Positions 38,818-47,726 of a stretch of DNA of 64,000 bases are shown one piece after another. A program made the translations under genes and the position numbers. Location: positions 1-64,000 of the forward strand of contig JAUHYL010000002.1 in NCBI GenBank assembly GCA_030426545.1. The letters are read 5' to 3'. Position 1 is the first letter of the stretch; each line of letters starts with the position of its first letter. The stretch is from Gammaproteobacteria bacterium. Lineage in GTDB: Bacteria > Pseudomonadota > Gammaproteobacteria > Pseudomonadales > Halieaceae. The notes under the pieces are model-generated. The model ran no database searches and was not told where the DNA came from. It worked only from the letters and a program-made list of their open reading frames with translations.

Positions 38818-38964
38818 ATGGATCGTAAACCTGATCTACTGCTCGTGTTGGTCGCGGTATTCGGACTTGGCGTGCTGGTCACTTTGCTGCTTCCGATGGC
38901 AGCGAACGACACCGTCGCTGCGCCGGCTTCTGCACTGCACGCCGGTGTTATTATTCGCGAGTAG
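38818..38964 (+). CDS. Small single-span membrane protein (48 residues)
   Basis: ATG to TAG open frame of 48 codons. The product starts MDRKPDLLLVLVAVFGLG, has one hydrophobic segment (about residues 7-28, ending LLLPMAAN) and a short polar tail. The charged N-terminus and single span are those of a small inner-membrane protein. A GAGAG about ten bases upstream and AAGAA could serve as ribosome binding site. No family recognised. It lies alone between ilvA and the convergent fau gene. Confidence 0.5.
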   Translation: MDRKPDLLLVLVAVFGLGVLVTLLLPMAANDTVAAPASALHAGVIIRE

Positions 38965-39070
38965 TTACGCACGGCTCCAATCAGCAACCGCCCGCCAGTC
39001 GCAAACGCTGCAACCGCCGGCCTGGTATTGTCCTTGCGCGGGAAGGTCGGCGTCGCGCTGACCGTCTGCT

Positions 39071-39655
39071 CTACGACGCTTCCTCACAGTTGACCAGGGC
39101 CCTGTCGCTCGCAACAAAATGTAATCGAACGTCAGTGCTTTCGCAGGGCACAGCATCTACCTCCTGCCGGGCGTGAGCCAATCCTACCAACAGCGGCCCA
39201 CTGACAGCTTCCAGGGTGCGGTCGTAGTAGCCACCGCCCATGCCCAGCCTGCGACCCGTTCGGTCCCACGCAACCAGCGGAAGAAAAATGATGTCGATGT
39301 CGCCGGGGGGAGTGCGTTCGGCATGCGCAGCCGGCTCGGCTATACCAAAACGGTTGGGTTGCAGAGCGTCTGATTCGTTCCAGTGGGCAAACTCCAGAGA
39401 CCCTGTCGTGGTGATCACGGGCAGTAGTATCCGCTTACCCGCAGCGCGTGCGGCCTGTGCCAGGGGAAGTGGGTCTATCTCGCCGTCAGCAGAGCAGTAA
39501 AGCGCCATGCTGTGCGATGACTGCCAGTGTGGAAGGCGCTGTACATGGGTGATCAGGGATTGTGCGGCGTGTAACTGCTGCTCGCCGCCAAGTGCCCGCC
39601 TCAGCGCGCGCAATTCTGAGCGCATTGCTGCCTTGCTCACTTGAGGCTCGGACAT
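39071..39655 (-). CDS. fau: 5-formyltetrahydrofolate cyclo-ligase (YgfA)
   Basis: Converts 5-formyltetrahydrofolate to 5,10-methenyltetrahydrofolate with ATP. It has 194 residues from the ATG at 39655. Seen: the basic N-terminus RSELRALRRAL and the ATP/folate-binding signature GRRLGMGGGYYDRTLE near the C-terminus. It follows directly on 6S RNA; the ssrS-ygfA pair is conserved across Gammaproteobacteria and the gene is probably co-transcribed with the RNA. Confidence 0.93.
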   Translation of the reverse strand: MSEPQVSKAAMRSELRALRRALGGEQQLHAAQSLITHVQRLPHWQSSHSMALYCSADGEIDPLPLAQAARAAGKRILLPVITTTGSLEFAHWNESDALQPNRFGIAEPAAHAERTPPGDIDIIFLPLVAWDRTGRRLGMGGGYYDRTLEAVSGPLLVGLAHARQEVDAVPCESTDVRLHFVASDRALVNCEEAS

Positions 39656-39658
39656 AAA

Positions 39659-39838
39659 GGGTTTCCCGGCATACCGCTGACATCGCTGCCCTTGAACCCG
39701 ATGGTTCAAGGTGGTGGCCGCTGCACTGCATTAGGCTTTCCGACAACAGCCGGACATGCACACCAACAATACTAGAGACCCCCGATTACACATTTATCGG
39801 CTCGAGGACTGTATGTCTGGCGAATACGCCAGGTACCC
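39659..39838 (-). ncRNA. ssrS: 6S RNA (SsrS)
   Basis: About 180 nt RNA that mimics an open promoter and binds sigma70 RNA polymerase in stationary phase. Seen on the minus strand: a closing stem pairing GGGTACCTGGCGTA at the 5' end with TATGCCGGGAAACC at the 3' end, GAGCCGATAA, TTGGTGTGCATG, GGAAAGCCT, and the strongly conserved CCTTGAACC-ATC-GGGTTCAAGG hairpin. These match E. coli and Pseudomonas 6S RNA in order. A -10 box TATACT (39845-39850) sits seven bases upstream of the assigned 5' end. Position between zapA and fau is the standard one. Ends are estimated to within a few bases. Confidence 0.95.
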
Positions 39839-39844
39839 GTAGAG

Positions 39845-39850
39845 AGTATA
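39845..39850 (-). promoter_or_regulatory. -10 box of the 6S RNA promoter
   Basis: TATACT on the minus strand, followed 7 bases later by the predicted RNA 5' end. A TTGCAG about 19 bases further upstream may be the -35 element. Confidence 0.7.
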
Positions 39851-39938
39851 GCCCACTTGGTCACGGCATCTGCAACCTGACTCTGTTAAAAAGGGACGAT
39901 TTTGTGAACGGATTCCCGACGCGGGGAAAGACTGACCG

Positions 39939-40262
39939 CTAGCCGATTTCCATCTGGCGCAGGTCGTACAGCGCTTCATCGAGCTTGTGATTCAGGCGTT
40001 GCATCGCATCCGCGTTGGGTTTGCCGGCAGCGCCCCCACCCTGGGATGCCTGCAGCAGTTCGTAGCAGATGTTCAATGCAGCCATGACCGCGATGCGCTC
40101 GACACCGATGACTTTGCCGGTATCGCGAATTTTGCGCATCTGCTTGTCGAGGTATTTGGCGGATGTGGTTAGATCGGCCTCCTGTTCTTCGGGGCAGGCG
40201 ACCTGGTAGTCCTTATCGAGAATCTTGACAGTCACTGTATTGGGTTGGTTCACCGTGCTCAC
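39939..40262 (-). CDS. zapA: Cell division protein ZapA
   Basis: Small FtsZ-ring stabiliser of 107 residues. Seen: TVKILDKDYQVACPEEQEADLTTSAKYLD and the C-terminal helix (GVERIAVMAALNICYELL) that forms the tetramer coiled coil. The start overlaps the stop of the upstream coiled-coil gene as ATGA. The order zapB-like, zapA, ssrS, fau is conserved in many Gammaproteobacteria. Confidence 0.94.
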   Translation of the reverse strand: MSTVNQPNTVTVKILDKDYQVACPEEQEADLTTSAKYLDKQMRKIRDTGKVIGVERIAVMAALNICYELLQASQGGGAAGKPNADAMQRLNHKLDEALYDLRQMEIG

Positions 40263-40459
40263 TCCATCGCGCGCAGGCGGTTGATCATGGCCTCGACCTT
40301 GTCGCGGGCGAGTTCGTTTTTGTCCATTAGCTCCTTGCGCTCACGTTGCCAACCGGAGAGATCGTCCTTCAGGGACTGATTCTCCCGGTCGAGGTCCTGG
40401 CAAAGGGAAATCAGCTCGTCGATTTTTTTTTCGAGCGCCTTCAGTTGATTTTCGGCCAT
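40259..40459 (-). CDS. Small coiled-coil protein (ZapB-like, TIGR02449 family)
   Basis: Protein of 66 residues that is almost entirely heptad-like coiled coil (LKALEKKIDELISLCQDLDR onward), highly charged. Proteins of this kind are encoded directly before zapA and are annotated as TIGR02449 or ZapB-like; a role at the division ring is inferred from that. Translation is coupled to zapA through ATGA. Confidence 0.88.
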   Translation of the reverse strand: MAENQLKALEKKIDELISLCQDLDRENQSLKDDLSGWQRERKELMDKNELARDKVEAMINRLRAME

Positions 40460-40620
40460 GGAGGTATACTGGGATCAGTGTTATTGGTGAACAACTATAG
40501 TGGGGCGAATGTTACAGGTCAACGCAGCGCGCTTAAAGCAAATCAAAGGGCTGCCGGGCACTGTATATAGTGTCGCTGAAGGTTTGCCGCGGGTGCATTT
40601 GGGCAGTGGAGAGAACATCC

Positions 40621-41226
40621 ATGTACGATGAAACAGACGGGGACGTGCAGGTATTCGATTTTGAAGAGATCGCAAATTATCTGCTGGAGCAGGGGTCAGA
40701 GGTGTCGCCGGCTGAAATTCACGGCTGTCTCAGTGGCCTGCTGTCTGCGGGAGCGCGGCCGCTACCGGAGTTGGGGCTGAACAAAATGGGTGAGGCGATA
40801 GACCTGACAGCCCATGGCGAACTGGCAGACCAGATCATGCAGCTGTACGACACAACCGCCGCAGCGTTAACGGACGAGGAATATGGCTTTTATCCGCTTC
40901 TTCCCGAGGAGGAGGCCGATATTGATTTGCGTACAACCGCGCTTGCCAACTGGTGTCAGGGGTTTCTGGCCGGCTTTGCGCAAATGCGCTCAGACCCGGC
41001 CAACCTCAATCGCGAGTGGTCTTCAGATGCCAGGGAAATTCTGGAAGACATAGCGGCCATGTCGCAGGCGACCGTGGGTGAAGAGGAATCTGCCGATGAG
41101 TCTGAGGGCAGTTACGTGGAGGTCGTGGAATACCTTCGTTTTGCCGTGATCAACCTGTTCAGCGAACAGCATGCGCTGACCGACGGGGAGTTTCCCGAAC
41201 CTGGCCCCCAGGATTTCCTGCACTAG
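40621..41226 (+). CDS. ygfB: UPF0149 family protein YgfB
   Basis: Acidic cytoplasmic protein of 201 residues in the YgfB/YecA family; members have been linked to regulation in pseudomonads but the mechanism is not evident here. Seen: SPAEIHGCLSGLLSAG, LANWCQGFLAGF and the C-terminal EVVEYLRFAVINLF. The ATG at 40621 follows GTGGAGAG. It heads ygfB-pepP-ubiH-ubiI, the same order as in E. coli. Confidence 0.94.
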   Translation: MYDETDGDVQVFDFEEIANYLLEQGSEVSPAEIHGCLSGLLSAGARPLPELGLNKMGEAIDLTAHGELADQIMQLYDTTAAALTDEEYGFYPLLPEEEADIDLRTTALANWCQGFLAGFAQMRSDPANLNREWSSDAREILEDIAAMSQATVGEEESADESEGSYVEVVEYLRFAVINLFSEQHALTDGEFPEPGPQDFLH

Positions 41227-41278
41227 CGCTTCTTCAACCGCGGACCGACTCTGCACGAATACTCAGGGCCTGAGCCAG

Positions 41279-42592
41279 ATGCCAATCAGTAAGACCGAAT
41301 ACTCCCGTCGCCGTCGCAACTTGATGGGGCTGATGGAGCCGCACAGCATTGCCATCATTCCCTCCGCGCGCGAGCAGATCCGCAGCCGGGATACGCACTT
41401 CAGTTTCCGTCAGGACAGCGACTTTCATTATCTGTGCGGATTTGATGAACCCGATGCGGTGCTCGTGCTGATGCCCGGCCGAAGGCAGGCGCAGTTTGTC
41501 ATTTTCTGTCGCGACCGCGATCCGAAAATGGAGCAGTGGGACGGCTATCGCGCGGGCCCCGAGGGTGTTTGCGAGCGGCATCAAGCGGACGATGCCTTTC
41601 CTATCGGTGATATCGACGACATTCTCCCCGGGCTCATCGAGGGTCGCGAGCGTGTTTACTACTCGATGGGCCGCAGCGCTGAGTTTGACCGCCACATCAT
41701 GGAGTGGGTCAACGCCATTCGAGCACAGGAGGCAAGTGGCGCGGTGCCTCCCGGGGAATTTACCGATCTCGACCACCTGGTTCACGAGCTGCGCCTGTTC
41801 AAGAGCGCGGCGGAGCTAAAGCTCATGCGCAAGGCGGCGAGTATCACCACGGCTGCTCACTTGCGCGCGATGCGGGCCTGTCGTCCCGGCCTGTATGAAT
41901 ACCAGCTTGAGGCCGAGTTGCAGTATGCGTTTGCCTCTGGCGGTGCGCGCCACGCGGCGTATCCCAGTATCGTTGGCGGCGGGGAGAACGCCTGCATCCT
42001 GCACTACGTTGAGAACAGTGCCAAACTGCGTGACGGTGACCTGGTATTAATCGATGCAGGCTGCGAGCTGGAGGGCTACGCATCGGACGTGACCCGCACG
42101 TTCCCTGTGAATGGCCGCTTCAGCGCCGAGCAACGCGCGATTTACGACCTGGTGTTGCAGGCCCAACAGGCTGCGATCGCGGAAATCAGTGCCGGCAAGC
42201 AGTGGAACCAACCGCACGATGCCAGTGTTAAGGTCATCACCGAGGGTCTGGTCGAGCTCGGCATACTCAAGGGTAAACCTGCCGAGCTGATTGAGCGTGG
42301 CGCGGAACGGGAGTTCTATATGCACAAAGTCGGGCACTGGCTGGGACTGGATGTGCACGACGTCGGCGATTACCGGCCCGGCGGGGCCTGGCGGCTACTC
42401 GAGCCGGGCATGGTGATGACCGTAGAACCGGGTATCTACATTTCGCCGCACAACAAGCGCGTGGCCAAAAAGTGGCGGGGCATAGGTGTGCGTATAGAAG
42501 ATAACGTGGCCGTTACCGAATCCGGCTGCGAGGTGATTACCGGCGATTTGCCGACGACAGCAAACGACATAGAGGCGGTAATGGCGGGCTGA
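41279..42592 (+). CDS. pepP: Xaa-Pro aminopeptidase P (PepP)
   Basis: Dimanganese exopeptidase removing N-terminal residues before proline. It has 437 residues: an N-terminal domain (RRRNLMGLMEPHSIAIIPSA) and a pita-bread catalytic domain with metal ligands in LIDAGCELEGYASDVTRTFPV, HKVGHWLGLDVHD, TVEPGIYIS and VRIEDNVAVTE. The ribosome binding site is weak (CAGGGCC). The stop is 3 bases before the ubiH ATG. Confidence 0.96.
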   Translation: MPISKTEYSRRRRNLMGLMEPHSIAIIPSAREQIRSRDTHFSFRQDSDFHYLCGFDEPDAVLVLMPGRRQAQFVIFCRDRDPKMEQWDGYRAGPEGVCERHQADDAFPIGDIDDILPGLIEGRERVYYSMGRSAEFDRHIMEWVNAIRAQEASGAVPPGEFTDLDHLVHELRLFKSAAELKLMRKAASITTAAHLRAMRACRPGLYEYQLEAELQYAFASGGARHAAYPSIVGGGENACILHYVENSAKLRDGDLVLIDAGCELEGYASDVTRTFPVNGRFSAEQRAIYDLVLQAQQAAIAEISAGKQWNQPHDASVKVITEGLVELGILKGKPAELIERGAEREFYMHKVGHWLGLDVHDVGDYRPGGAWRLLEPGMVMTVEPGIYISPHNKRVAKKWRGIGVRIEDNVAVTESGCEVITGDLPTTANDIEAVMAG

Positions 42593-42595
42593 TGA

Positions 42596-43888
42596 ATGCG
42601 TCAAAGTCATGACATTGTAATCGCCGGTGGCGGCATGGTGGGCGTTAGCCTGGCCTTGCAGCTGGCCGCCAGTCTGCCCGCTGCCACCCGTATCCTGCTG
42701 TTGGAGCGCTTTCAGCTACCTGCGCCCGGGGAGGAGGGCAGTGCCGATTACCATCCCTCATTTGATGCGCGTTCGACCGCACTCAGCTACAGCTCCCGCC
42801 TGATTTACGAGGCGATGGATGTGTGGACTGACCTGCAGCAATGGCTGTGTCCCATCGAGCGTATTCATGTGTCCAGCCGCGGCCATTTCGGCAGTACCGT
42901 CCTGGCAGCGGCAGACTACGATTGGCCGGCTTTGGGCTACGTGGTTGAAAACGCCTGGCTGGGCCGTGCCCTGTTGAGCGCGCTGCACCGGCAGGGCCGG
43001 GTAGAGGCACGCAGCCCTGCCCGCGTTGTTGCGCTAGCGCCCCACAACGGCGGTACCCGGTTGCAGGTAGAGGACGAAGCGGGCGTTGCTGCAATCGATG
43101 CGGGATTGCTGCTGGTTGCCGATGGCGCCGATTCGGGCCTGTGCGAACAGCTCGGCGTGTCCATCAACAGAAAGCCGTACGCGCAGCATGCGCTGATCGC
43201 CAATATCGCGAGCAATGAACCACACCGGGGCTGTGCCTACGAGCGCTTTACAGACGAGGGGCCGCTGGCGCTGCTGCCACTGACCGGCACCACCGGTGCA
43301 GCCAATCGCAGTGCGCTGGTGTGGACCTTGCCTGAATCGCGCGCAGAACAGCTCAAGGGTTGTACCGAGGAAGCGTTTCTGCGCGAATTGCAGCAGCGCT
43401 TTGGTTATCGACTGGGGCGCCTGCGTCAGGTTGGCGAGCGTCACAGTTATCCGTTGCAGCTGGTACAGGCTACAGAGCAGGTGCGTCGGGGCGTGGTTGT
43501 AGTGGGCAATGCCGCGCACGCCCTGCACCCGGTTGCCGGTCAGGGTTTTAACCTGGCGCTGCGCGATGTCGCGCAGCTTTGTCGCGCTATCGCCGACGGC
43601 GTCGCCGCAGGCCGGGCACCGGGTGATCTGGGCCAACTGGAACACTTCAGACTTGCGCAACAACAAGATCAGGAGCGCACGATCGGCTTCAGCGACCGGG
43701 TGCCCGCATTGTTCATGCAGAGCGACCCGCTACTGGGGATTGGCCGCGATCTGGCGCTTTGCGGTATGGATTTTTTACCTGCACTGAAGCGCGCGTTTGT
43801 GCGCCATGCCGCGGGTGTCGCTGCGCTGGGTGAGCCTGTGGCGACTGTGCACAAGGGCGATCGTGGGAGAGGCCAGGCGAATGGCTGA
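42596..43888 (+). CDS. ubiH: 2-octaprenyl-6-methoxyphenol hydroxylase UbiH
   Basis: FAD monooxygenase of ubiquinone ring hydroxylation. It has 430 residues. Seen: N-terminal dinucleotide fold DIVIAGGGMVGVSLAL, the DG motif LVADGADSGL, and the second FAD motif VVVGNAAHALHPVAGQGFNLALRD. Assignment as UbiH rather than UbiI rests on gene order after pepP and the longer insert after the first strand. The end overlaps the next hydroxylase gene by 8 bases. Confidence 0.92.
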   Translation: MRQSHDIVIAGGGMVGVSLALQLAASLPAATRILLLERFQLPAPGEEGSADYHPSFDARSTALSYSSRLIYEAMDVWTDLQQWLCPIERIHVSSRGHFGSTVLAAADYDWPALGYVVENAWLGRALLSALHRQGRVEARSPARVVALAPHNGGTRLQVEDEAGVAAIDAGLLLVADGADSGLCEQLGVSINRKPYAQHALIANIASNEPHRGCAYERFTDEGPLALLPLTGTTGAANRSALVWTLPESRAEQLKGCTEEAFLRELQQRFGYRLGRLRQVGERHSYPLQLVQATEQVRRGVVVVGNAAHALHPVAGQGFNLALRDVAQLCRAIADGVAAGRAPGDLGQLEHFRLAQQQDQERTIGFSDRVPALFMQSDPLLGIGRDLALCGMDFLPALKRAFVRHAAGVAALGEPVATVHKGDRGRGQANG

Positions 43889-45095
43889 GGCGCGCGAATT
43901 TGACGTAGTGGTGGTGGGTGCAGGCATTGCCGGTTCAGCTCTGGCATTGGCGCTGGCCGACAGTGGTCTTTCGATAGCGCTGATCGAAGCGCGGGAGCTA
44001 GAGGCACCCGAGCTGCCCCAGGCGCTGGGAGTGGCGACGTTCGACTCGCGAGTCAGTGCCTTGACACCGCGTTCACGACAGTTTCTCGAGTCCCTCGGGG
44101 TCTGGTCAATGCTGCAAGACTATCGGCTTTGTCCCTACCACCACATGACGGTTTGGGATGCCGAGGGCACGGGTCGCATCGATTTCGACCGCGGTGAGCT
44201 GGACGTGCCGGCGCTGGGGTACATTGTCGAAAATCGCGCAATCGTGAATGCATTGCTGACCCGTGCGCAGGCCACCGCCGCGATCACGCTGTTCGGTCAG
44301 TCGGCCCTGGACACCTGCGAGAAAAACGCCACCGGCTTATCGATTGGCCTGGAAAGCGGCGAACGCCTCACCGCCAACTTGCTGGTTGCCGCTGATGGCG
44401 CCCTGTCGCGCGTACGTGAACGATTGAACTTCAAAACCCGCGAATGGGATTACGGCCACCGCGCCGTCGTCGCCAGCGTTGAAGTTGCGCGGGAACATCA
44501 GCACACCGCGTGGCAGCGCTTCCTGCCCACTGGCCCGCTGGCACTGTTGCCCCTGCCGGGTGAGGCGGGACACCACTACTGTTCGATAGTCTGGTCGATC
44601 GAGGAAGCCCAGGCAGAGGAGATACTGTCGCTGGACGACCCCGCTTTCTGCCGGGCGCTGACGCGCGCCTCGGAAGCGCAGCTCGGAGACGTACTCGCTA
44701 CCTCGCCGCGCTTTGCCTTCCCGCTGCGCCAGCGTCACGCAGTGGACTATGTGCAGCCGGGTGTTGCCCTGGTCGGCGATGCCGCGCACACCATTCATCC
44801 TTTGGCGGGGCAGGGAATCAACCTGGGGCTGGCGGATGTCGCCGCGCTCGCTGAGGAAGTGATCCAGGGGTTTGAGCTCTGTGTGTCGCCCGGCCAGATG
44901 GCGTTGCTGAAGCGCTACCAGCGCAGGCGGAAGGGCGAAAACCTGCTGATGATGGCGGCCATGGACGGTTTCAAACGCCTGTTCGCCGAACCTGCGCTAC
45001 CTGTGCGCTGGTTGCGCAACGCCGGTATGCGCGGCGTTGACCACCTGGCACCGGTCAAGCAGCAGCTGATGCGCCACGCGATGGGGCTGAGATAA
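43881..45095 (+). CDS. ubiI: Ubiquinone hydroxylase UbiI (VisC-like, UbiH/UbiF family)
   Basis: Second FAD monooxygenase of 404 residues for ubiquinone synthesis (C5 hydroxylation in the UbiI branch). Seen: FDVVVVGAGIAGSALALAL, LVAADGALSRVRERL and the FAD motif LVGDAAHTIHPLAGQGINLGLAD. The ATG at 43881 has GGGAGAGGCCAGG upstream. The frame is open further upstream inside ubiH. UbiF-type activity cannot be excluded from sequence alone. Confidence 0.9.
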   Translation: MAEAREFDVVVVGAGIAGSALALALADSGLSIALIEARELEAPELPQALGVATFDSRVSALTPRSRQFLESLGVWSMLQDYRLCPYHHMTVWDAEGTGRIDFDRGELDVPALGYIVENRAIVNALLTRAQATAAITLFGQSALDTCEKNATGLSIGLESGERLTANLLVAADGALSRVRERLNFKTREWDYGHRAVVASVEVAREHQHTAWQRFLPTGPLALLPLPGEAGHHYCSIVWSIEEAQAEEILSLDDPAFCRALTRASEAQLGDVLATSPRFAFPLRQRHAVDYVQPGVALVGDAAHTIHPLAGQGINLGLADVAALAEEVIQGFELCVSPGQMALLKRYQRRRKGENLLMMAAMDGFKRLFAEPALPVRWLRNAGMRGVDHLAPVKQQLMRHAMGLR

Positions 45096-45199
45096 GCTCA
45101 CACGGCCTGCACCGCGTCGATTGTTTTTCCCATTCGGCCGGTTAGAATGTGCCGGTTCCAGCCCAGCTTGCTTTACTGCACTTCCACTGAGGATTCACC

Positions 45200-45589
45200 A
45201 TGAGCCACACTCCCAGCGAACTGAAATACGCAGCCACCCACGAATGGGCCCGCCTGGAAGAGGATGGCACCGTCACGGTGGGCATCACCGATCATGCGCA
45301 GGATGCGCTGGGTGATGTAGTGTTTGTGGAGTTGCCGGAAGAGAACGCCACGCTTGCCGCCGGTGAAGAGGCTGGCGTGGTAGAGTCGGTCAAGGCCGCG
45401 TCGGATATCTACGCGCCCGTGGGCGGCGAGGTCATTGCTATCAACAACCGCCTCGAAGATGAGCCGGAAACCGTGAACAATGATCCTTACAATGACGGCT
45501 GGTTTTACAAGTTGCAGCCGTCAGACCCCAGCGAGCTGGAAGCACTGTTGTCCGCCGAGGATTACGCCCAGCAGGCCGAGGACGAGTAG
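45200..45589 (+). CDS. gcvH: Glycine cleavage system H protein
   Basis: Lipoyl carrier of the glycine cleavage system, 129 residues. Seen: [31 protein letters not shown], and the lipoylation site Lys65 in [13 protein letters not shown]. The ribosome binding site TGAGG precedes the ATG. gcvP and gcvT are not next to it here, so the partners must be elsewhere, or the protein serves as a general lipoyl carrier. Confidence 0.96.
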   Translation: MSHTPSELKYAATHEWARLEEDGTVTVGITDHAQDALGDVVFVELPEENATLAAGEEAGVVESVKAASDIYAPVGGEVIAINNRLEDEPETVNNDPYNDGWFYKLQPSDPSELEALLSAEDYAQQAEDE

Positions 45590-45723
45590 GCACTTGATCA
45601 AACCGGCCCTTTCACGGGTTCAATGACGACTGCTAGGGAGCAATGCCCGACAGGCAGGCCTGCCAGGTTAGACCAGCAAACCCGTCCTGAACGTTAATCC
45701 AGTCAGCCGATTATGGGCACTAC

Positions 45724-46908
45724 ATGAACGATCTTTTCCTGCGCAAGGGCGCCGAGCGCCGCCTGCGCGGCGGCCATTTGTGGATTTACTCCAACGAAAT
45801 TGATAGCAAGCGATCACCCCTGGGCGATTTTTCAGCGGGCGATGTTGTTACGGTGCGCACTGCCAGCGACGCACCCCTGGGCTCAGCTTACATGGAGCCG
45901 CAATCGTTGATCTGCGCGCGACTGTATGCGCCCGGTGAGCAGTGCGCGCCCGATCACGCTTTTTTCCAGCGCCGGCTGACTGCAGCGCTGGCGCTGCGCG
46001 AGGCAGTATTCGACAAGCCGTTTTACCGCCTGGTGTACGGAGACAGCGACGGCATCCCCGGTGTTGTCATCGATCGTTTTGGCGATTACGTCGTGGTGCA
46101 GCTCAACAATGCCGGCATCGAACACTACCGGGAGCCGCTGCTGGATGCGCTGTGTGCACTGCTGCGCCCGGCTGGTGTGCTGTTGCGTGGCGACAGTCGC
46201 AGCCGCCGGGAACAGGGGCTGGAGGTTGAGCCGCAGGTGGCGTTTGGCGAGGTACCGGCGCAGGTGGCGCTGGAGGAAAACGGCGTGAACTTCCTTGCAC
46301 CGGTTCGGGAGGGGCAGAAAACCGGCTGGTTTTATGATCACCGCCTGTCCCGCGCTCGCCTGCACCACTGGGTAGGCGGCAAGTCGGTGCTGGATGTGTA
46401 CAGCTACATCGGCGGATGGGGCGTTCAAGCCGCCGCGTTCGGTGCCGCCGACGTATGCTGTGTAGACAGTTCATCTGCCGCACTGCAGGGTGTTGAAGAA
46501 AACGCCGCTCTCAATGGTCTTCAGGACAGGGTGTCTACAATGCGCGGTTCCGCCGCCGACGTGCTTGGCGAATTGCGCCAGCAGAGCCGGTCTTTTGACG
46601 TGGTAATACTCGATCCCCCGGCATTCATCCAGCGTCGCCGCGACCTGAAGAAGGGTATCGCTGCCTACCGGCGTATCAATCAGCTGGGTCTGCGCCTGTT
46701 GCGACCGGGCGGTTTGCTGGTGTCAGCTTCCTGCTCCATGCACCTGTCCCGGCCAGATCTGATGGGCGCCATCCAGGGGGCGGCGGTCCGGGCGGATAGC
46801 GCGCTACAGATTGTTGAGCAGGGAGGCCAGGGCCCGGATCATCCGATTCACCCGGCGATCGGCGAAACCGAGTACCTGAAGACGTTTTTTGCGCGCCGGT
46901 CCCAATGA
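45724..46908 (+). CDS. rlmI: Class I SAM-dependent rRNA methyltransferase (RlmI-like)
   Basis: Methyltransferase of 394 residues of the RlmI/YccW family, which makes m5C1962 in 23S rRNA. An N-terminal PUA domain (LRKGAERRLRGGHLWIYSNEI) is followed by an EEHEE-type region and the catalytic Rossmann domain (VLDVYSYIGGWGVQAAAFGA; DPPAFIQRRRDLKKG; SCSMHLS with the catalytic Cys region). The start ATG has only a weak ribosome binding site. The exact target base is by family only. Confidence 0.9.
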   Translation: MNDLFLRKGAERRLRGGHLWIYSNEIDSKRSPLGDFSAGDVVTVRTASDAPLGSAYMEPQSLICARLYAPGEQCAPDHAFFQRRLTAALALREAVFDKPFYRLVYGDSDGIPGVVIDRFGDYVVVQLNNAGIEHYREPLLDALCALLRPAGVLLRGDSRSRREQGLEVEPQVAFGEVPAQVALEENGVNFLAPVREGQKTGWFYDHRLSRARLHHWVGGKSVLDVYSYIGGWGVQAAAFGAADVCCVDSSSAALQGVEENAALNGLQDRVSTMRGSAADVLGELRQQSRSFDVVILDPPAFIQRRRDLKKGIAAYRRINQLGLRLLRPGGLLVSASCSMHLSRPDLMGAIQGAAVRADSALQIVEQGGQGPDHPIHPAIGETEYLKTFFARRSQ

Positions 46909-46922
46909 ACCAGTAGGTTGTA

Positions 46923-46945
46923 GCCGCGCCGCGCCGCGCCGCGCC
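46923..46945. repeat. Short 5-base tandem repeat (CCGCG units)
   Basis: About four and a half units of CCGCG in a row between the convergent rlmI-like and HAD genes. It is palindromic enough to fold but has no T-tract. Likely a slippage-prone spacer. Confidence 0.6.
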
Positions 46946-46955
46946 AGCGCTCTCC

Positions 46956-47612
46956 CTAGTCGCGCAGGCTGATCACCGGCCAGTTCATGGCCTCTGCCCG
47001 GGCGAGCAGCGTGGCGTCCGGGTCTACCGCAACGGGGTTTTCCACCTTTTCCAGCAGTGGCAGATCGTTGTGTGAATCGCTGTAAAACCAGGCGCCGGCC
47101 AGGCTGCCGCCGTTGTCTGCCAGCCACTGTTCAAGGCGCGTCACCTTTCCCGCGTGGAAGGATGGCACCCCGCTGGGTTCCCCCGTGTAGCGGCCGTCAA
47201 TGATTTCGCCCTCACAGGCCAGCAGGTGCTGTACACCCAGCGCATCCGCGATGGGCCGCGTAATGAAGTGGTTGGTTGCCGTGATGATAAGCAGTTCGTG
47301 GCCCTGTTCGCGATGCTCCTGAAGCAGCGCAGACGCACGCGGTAACATAATGGGCTCAATCTTTTCCGTCATAAACTGACGGTGCCATTGCGCCAGCACG
47401 TCTGCAGGCTGTCCCACCAGGGGGCTTAGGGCAAAGCGCAGGTACGCAAGGATATCCAGCTTGCCACTGGCATAGTCGGCATAGAAACGGTCGGCCCGTG
47501 CCGCGAAATCAGGATCATCGATCAGGCCCTTTTCGTGCACAAACAGGGCCCAGAGGTGGTCGCTGTCTCCGCCGATCAGCGTATTGTCCAGGTCGAAAAT
47601 CGCGAGGGTCAC
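46956..47612 (-). CDS. HAD superfamily hydrolase, subfamily IB (phosphoserine phosphatase-like)
   Basis: Phosphatase of 218 residues from a GTG start at 47612, which places the catalytic motif IFDLDNTL (Asp7, Asp9) at the N-terminus as in the family. Other motifs: LLIITATNHF (motif II), the Lys in FHAGKVTRLEQWL and FYSDSHNDLPLL (motif IV). It belongs to the SerB-like IB group without an ACT domain; the substrate is unknown, possibly phosphoserine or another small phosphate ester. It is divergent from rppH. Confidence 0.88.
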   Translation of the reverse strand: MTLAIFDLDNTLIGGDSDHLWALFVHEKGLIDDPDFAARADRFYADYASGKLDILAYLRFALSPLVGQPADVLAQWHRQFMTEKIEPIMLPRASALLQEHREQGHELLIITATNHFITRPIADALGVQHLLACEGEIIDGRYTGEPSGVPSFHAGKVTRLEQWLADNGGSLAGAWFYSDSHNDLPLLEKVENPVAVDPDATLLARAEAMNWPVISLRD

Positions 47613-47726
47613 TACTTTAGTCCGGTGCAAAAAGGGCGCACAGCATAGCCCCTGCACATTTTGGAGTAAATTTTCCAGTGTCTGAAAAGTGTGGAACAAT
47701 GTGCGGTCCCATAAGAGGTAGGCGGA

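Noticed and set aside
38672-39061. 129-codon open frame on the plus strand in the gap after ilvA
   Set aside because: The composition is atypical, and it overlaps, in another frame, the better-supported 48-codon membrane protein gene.
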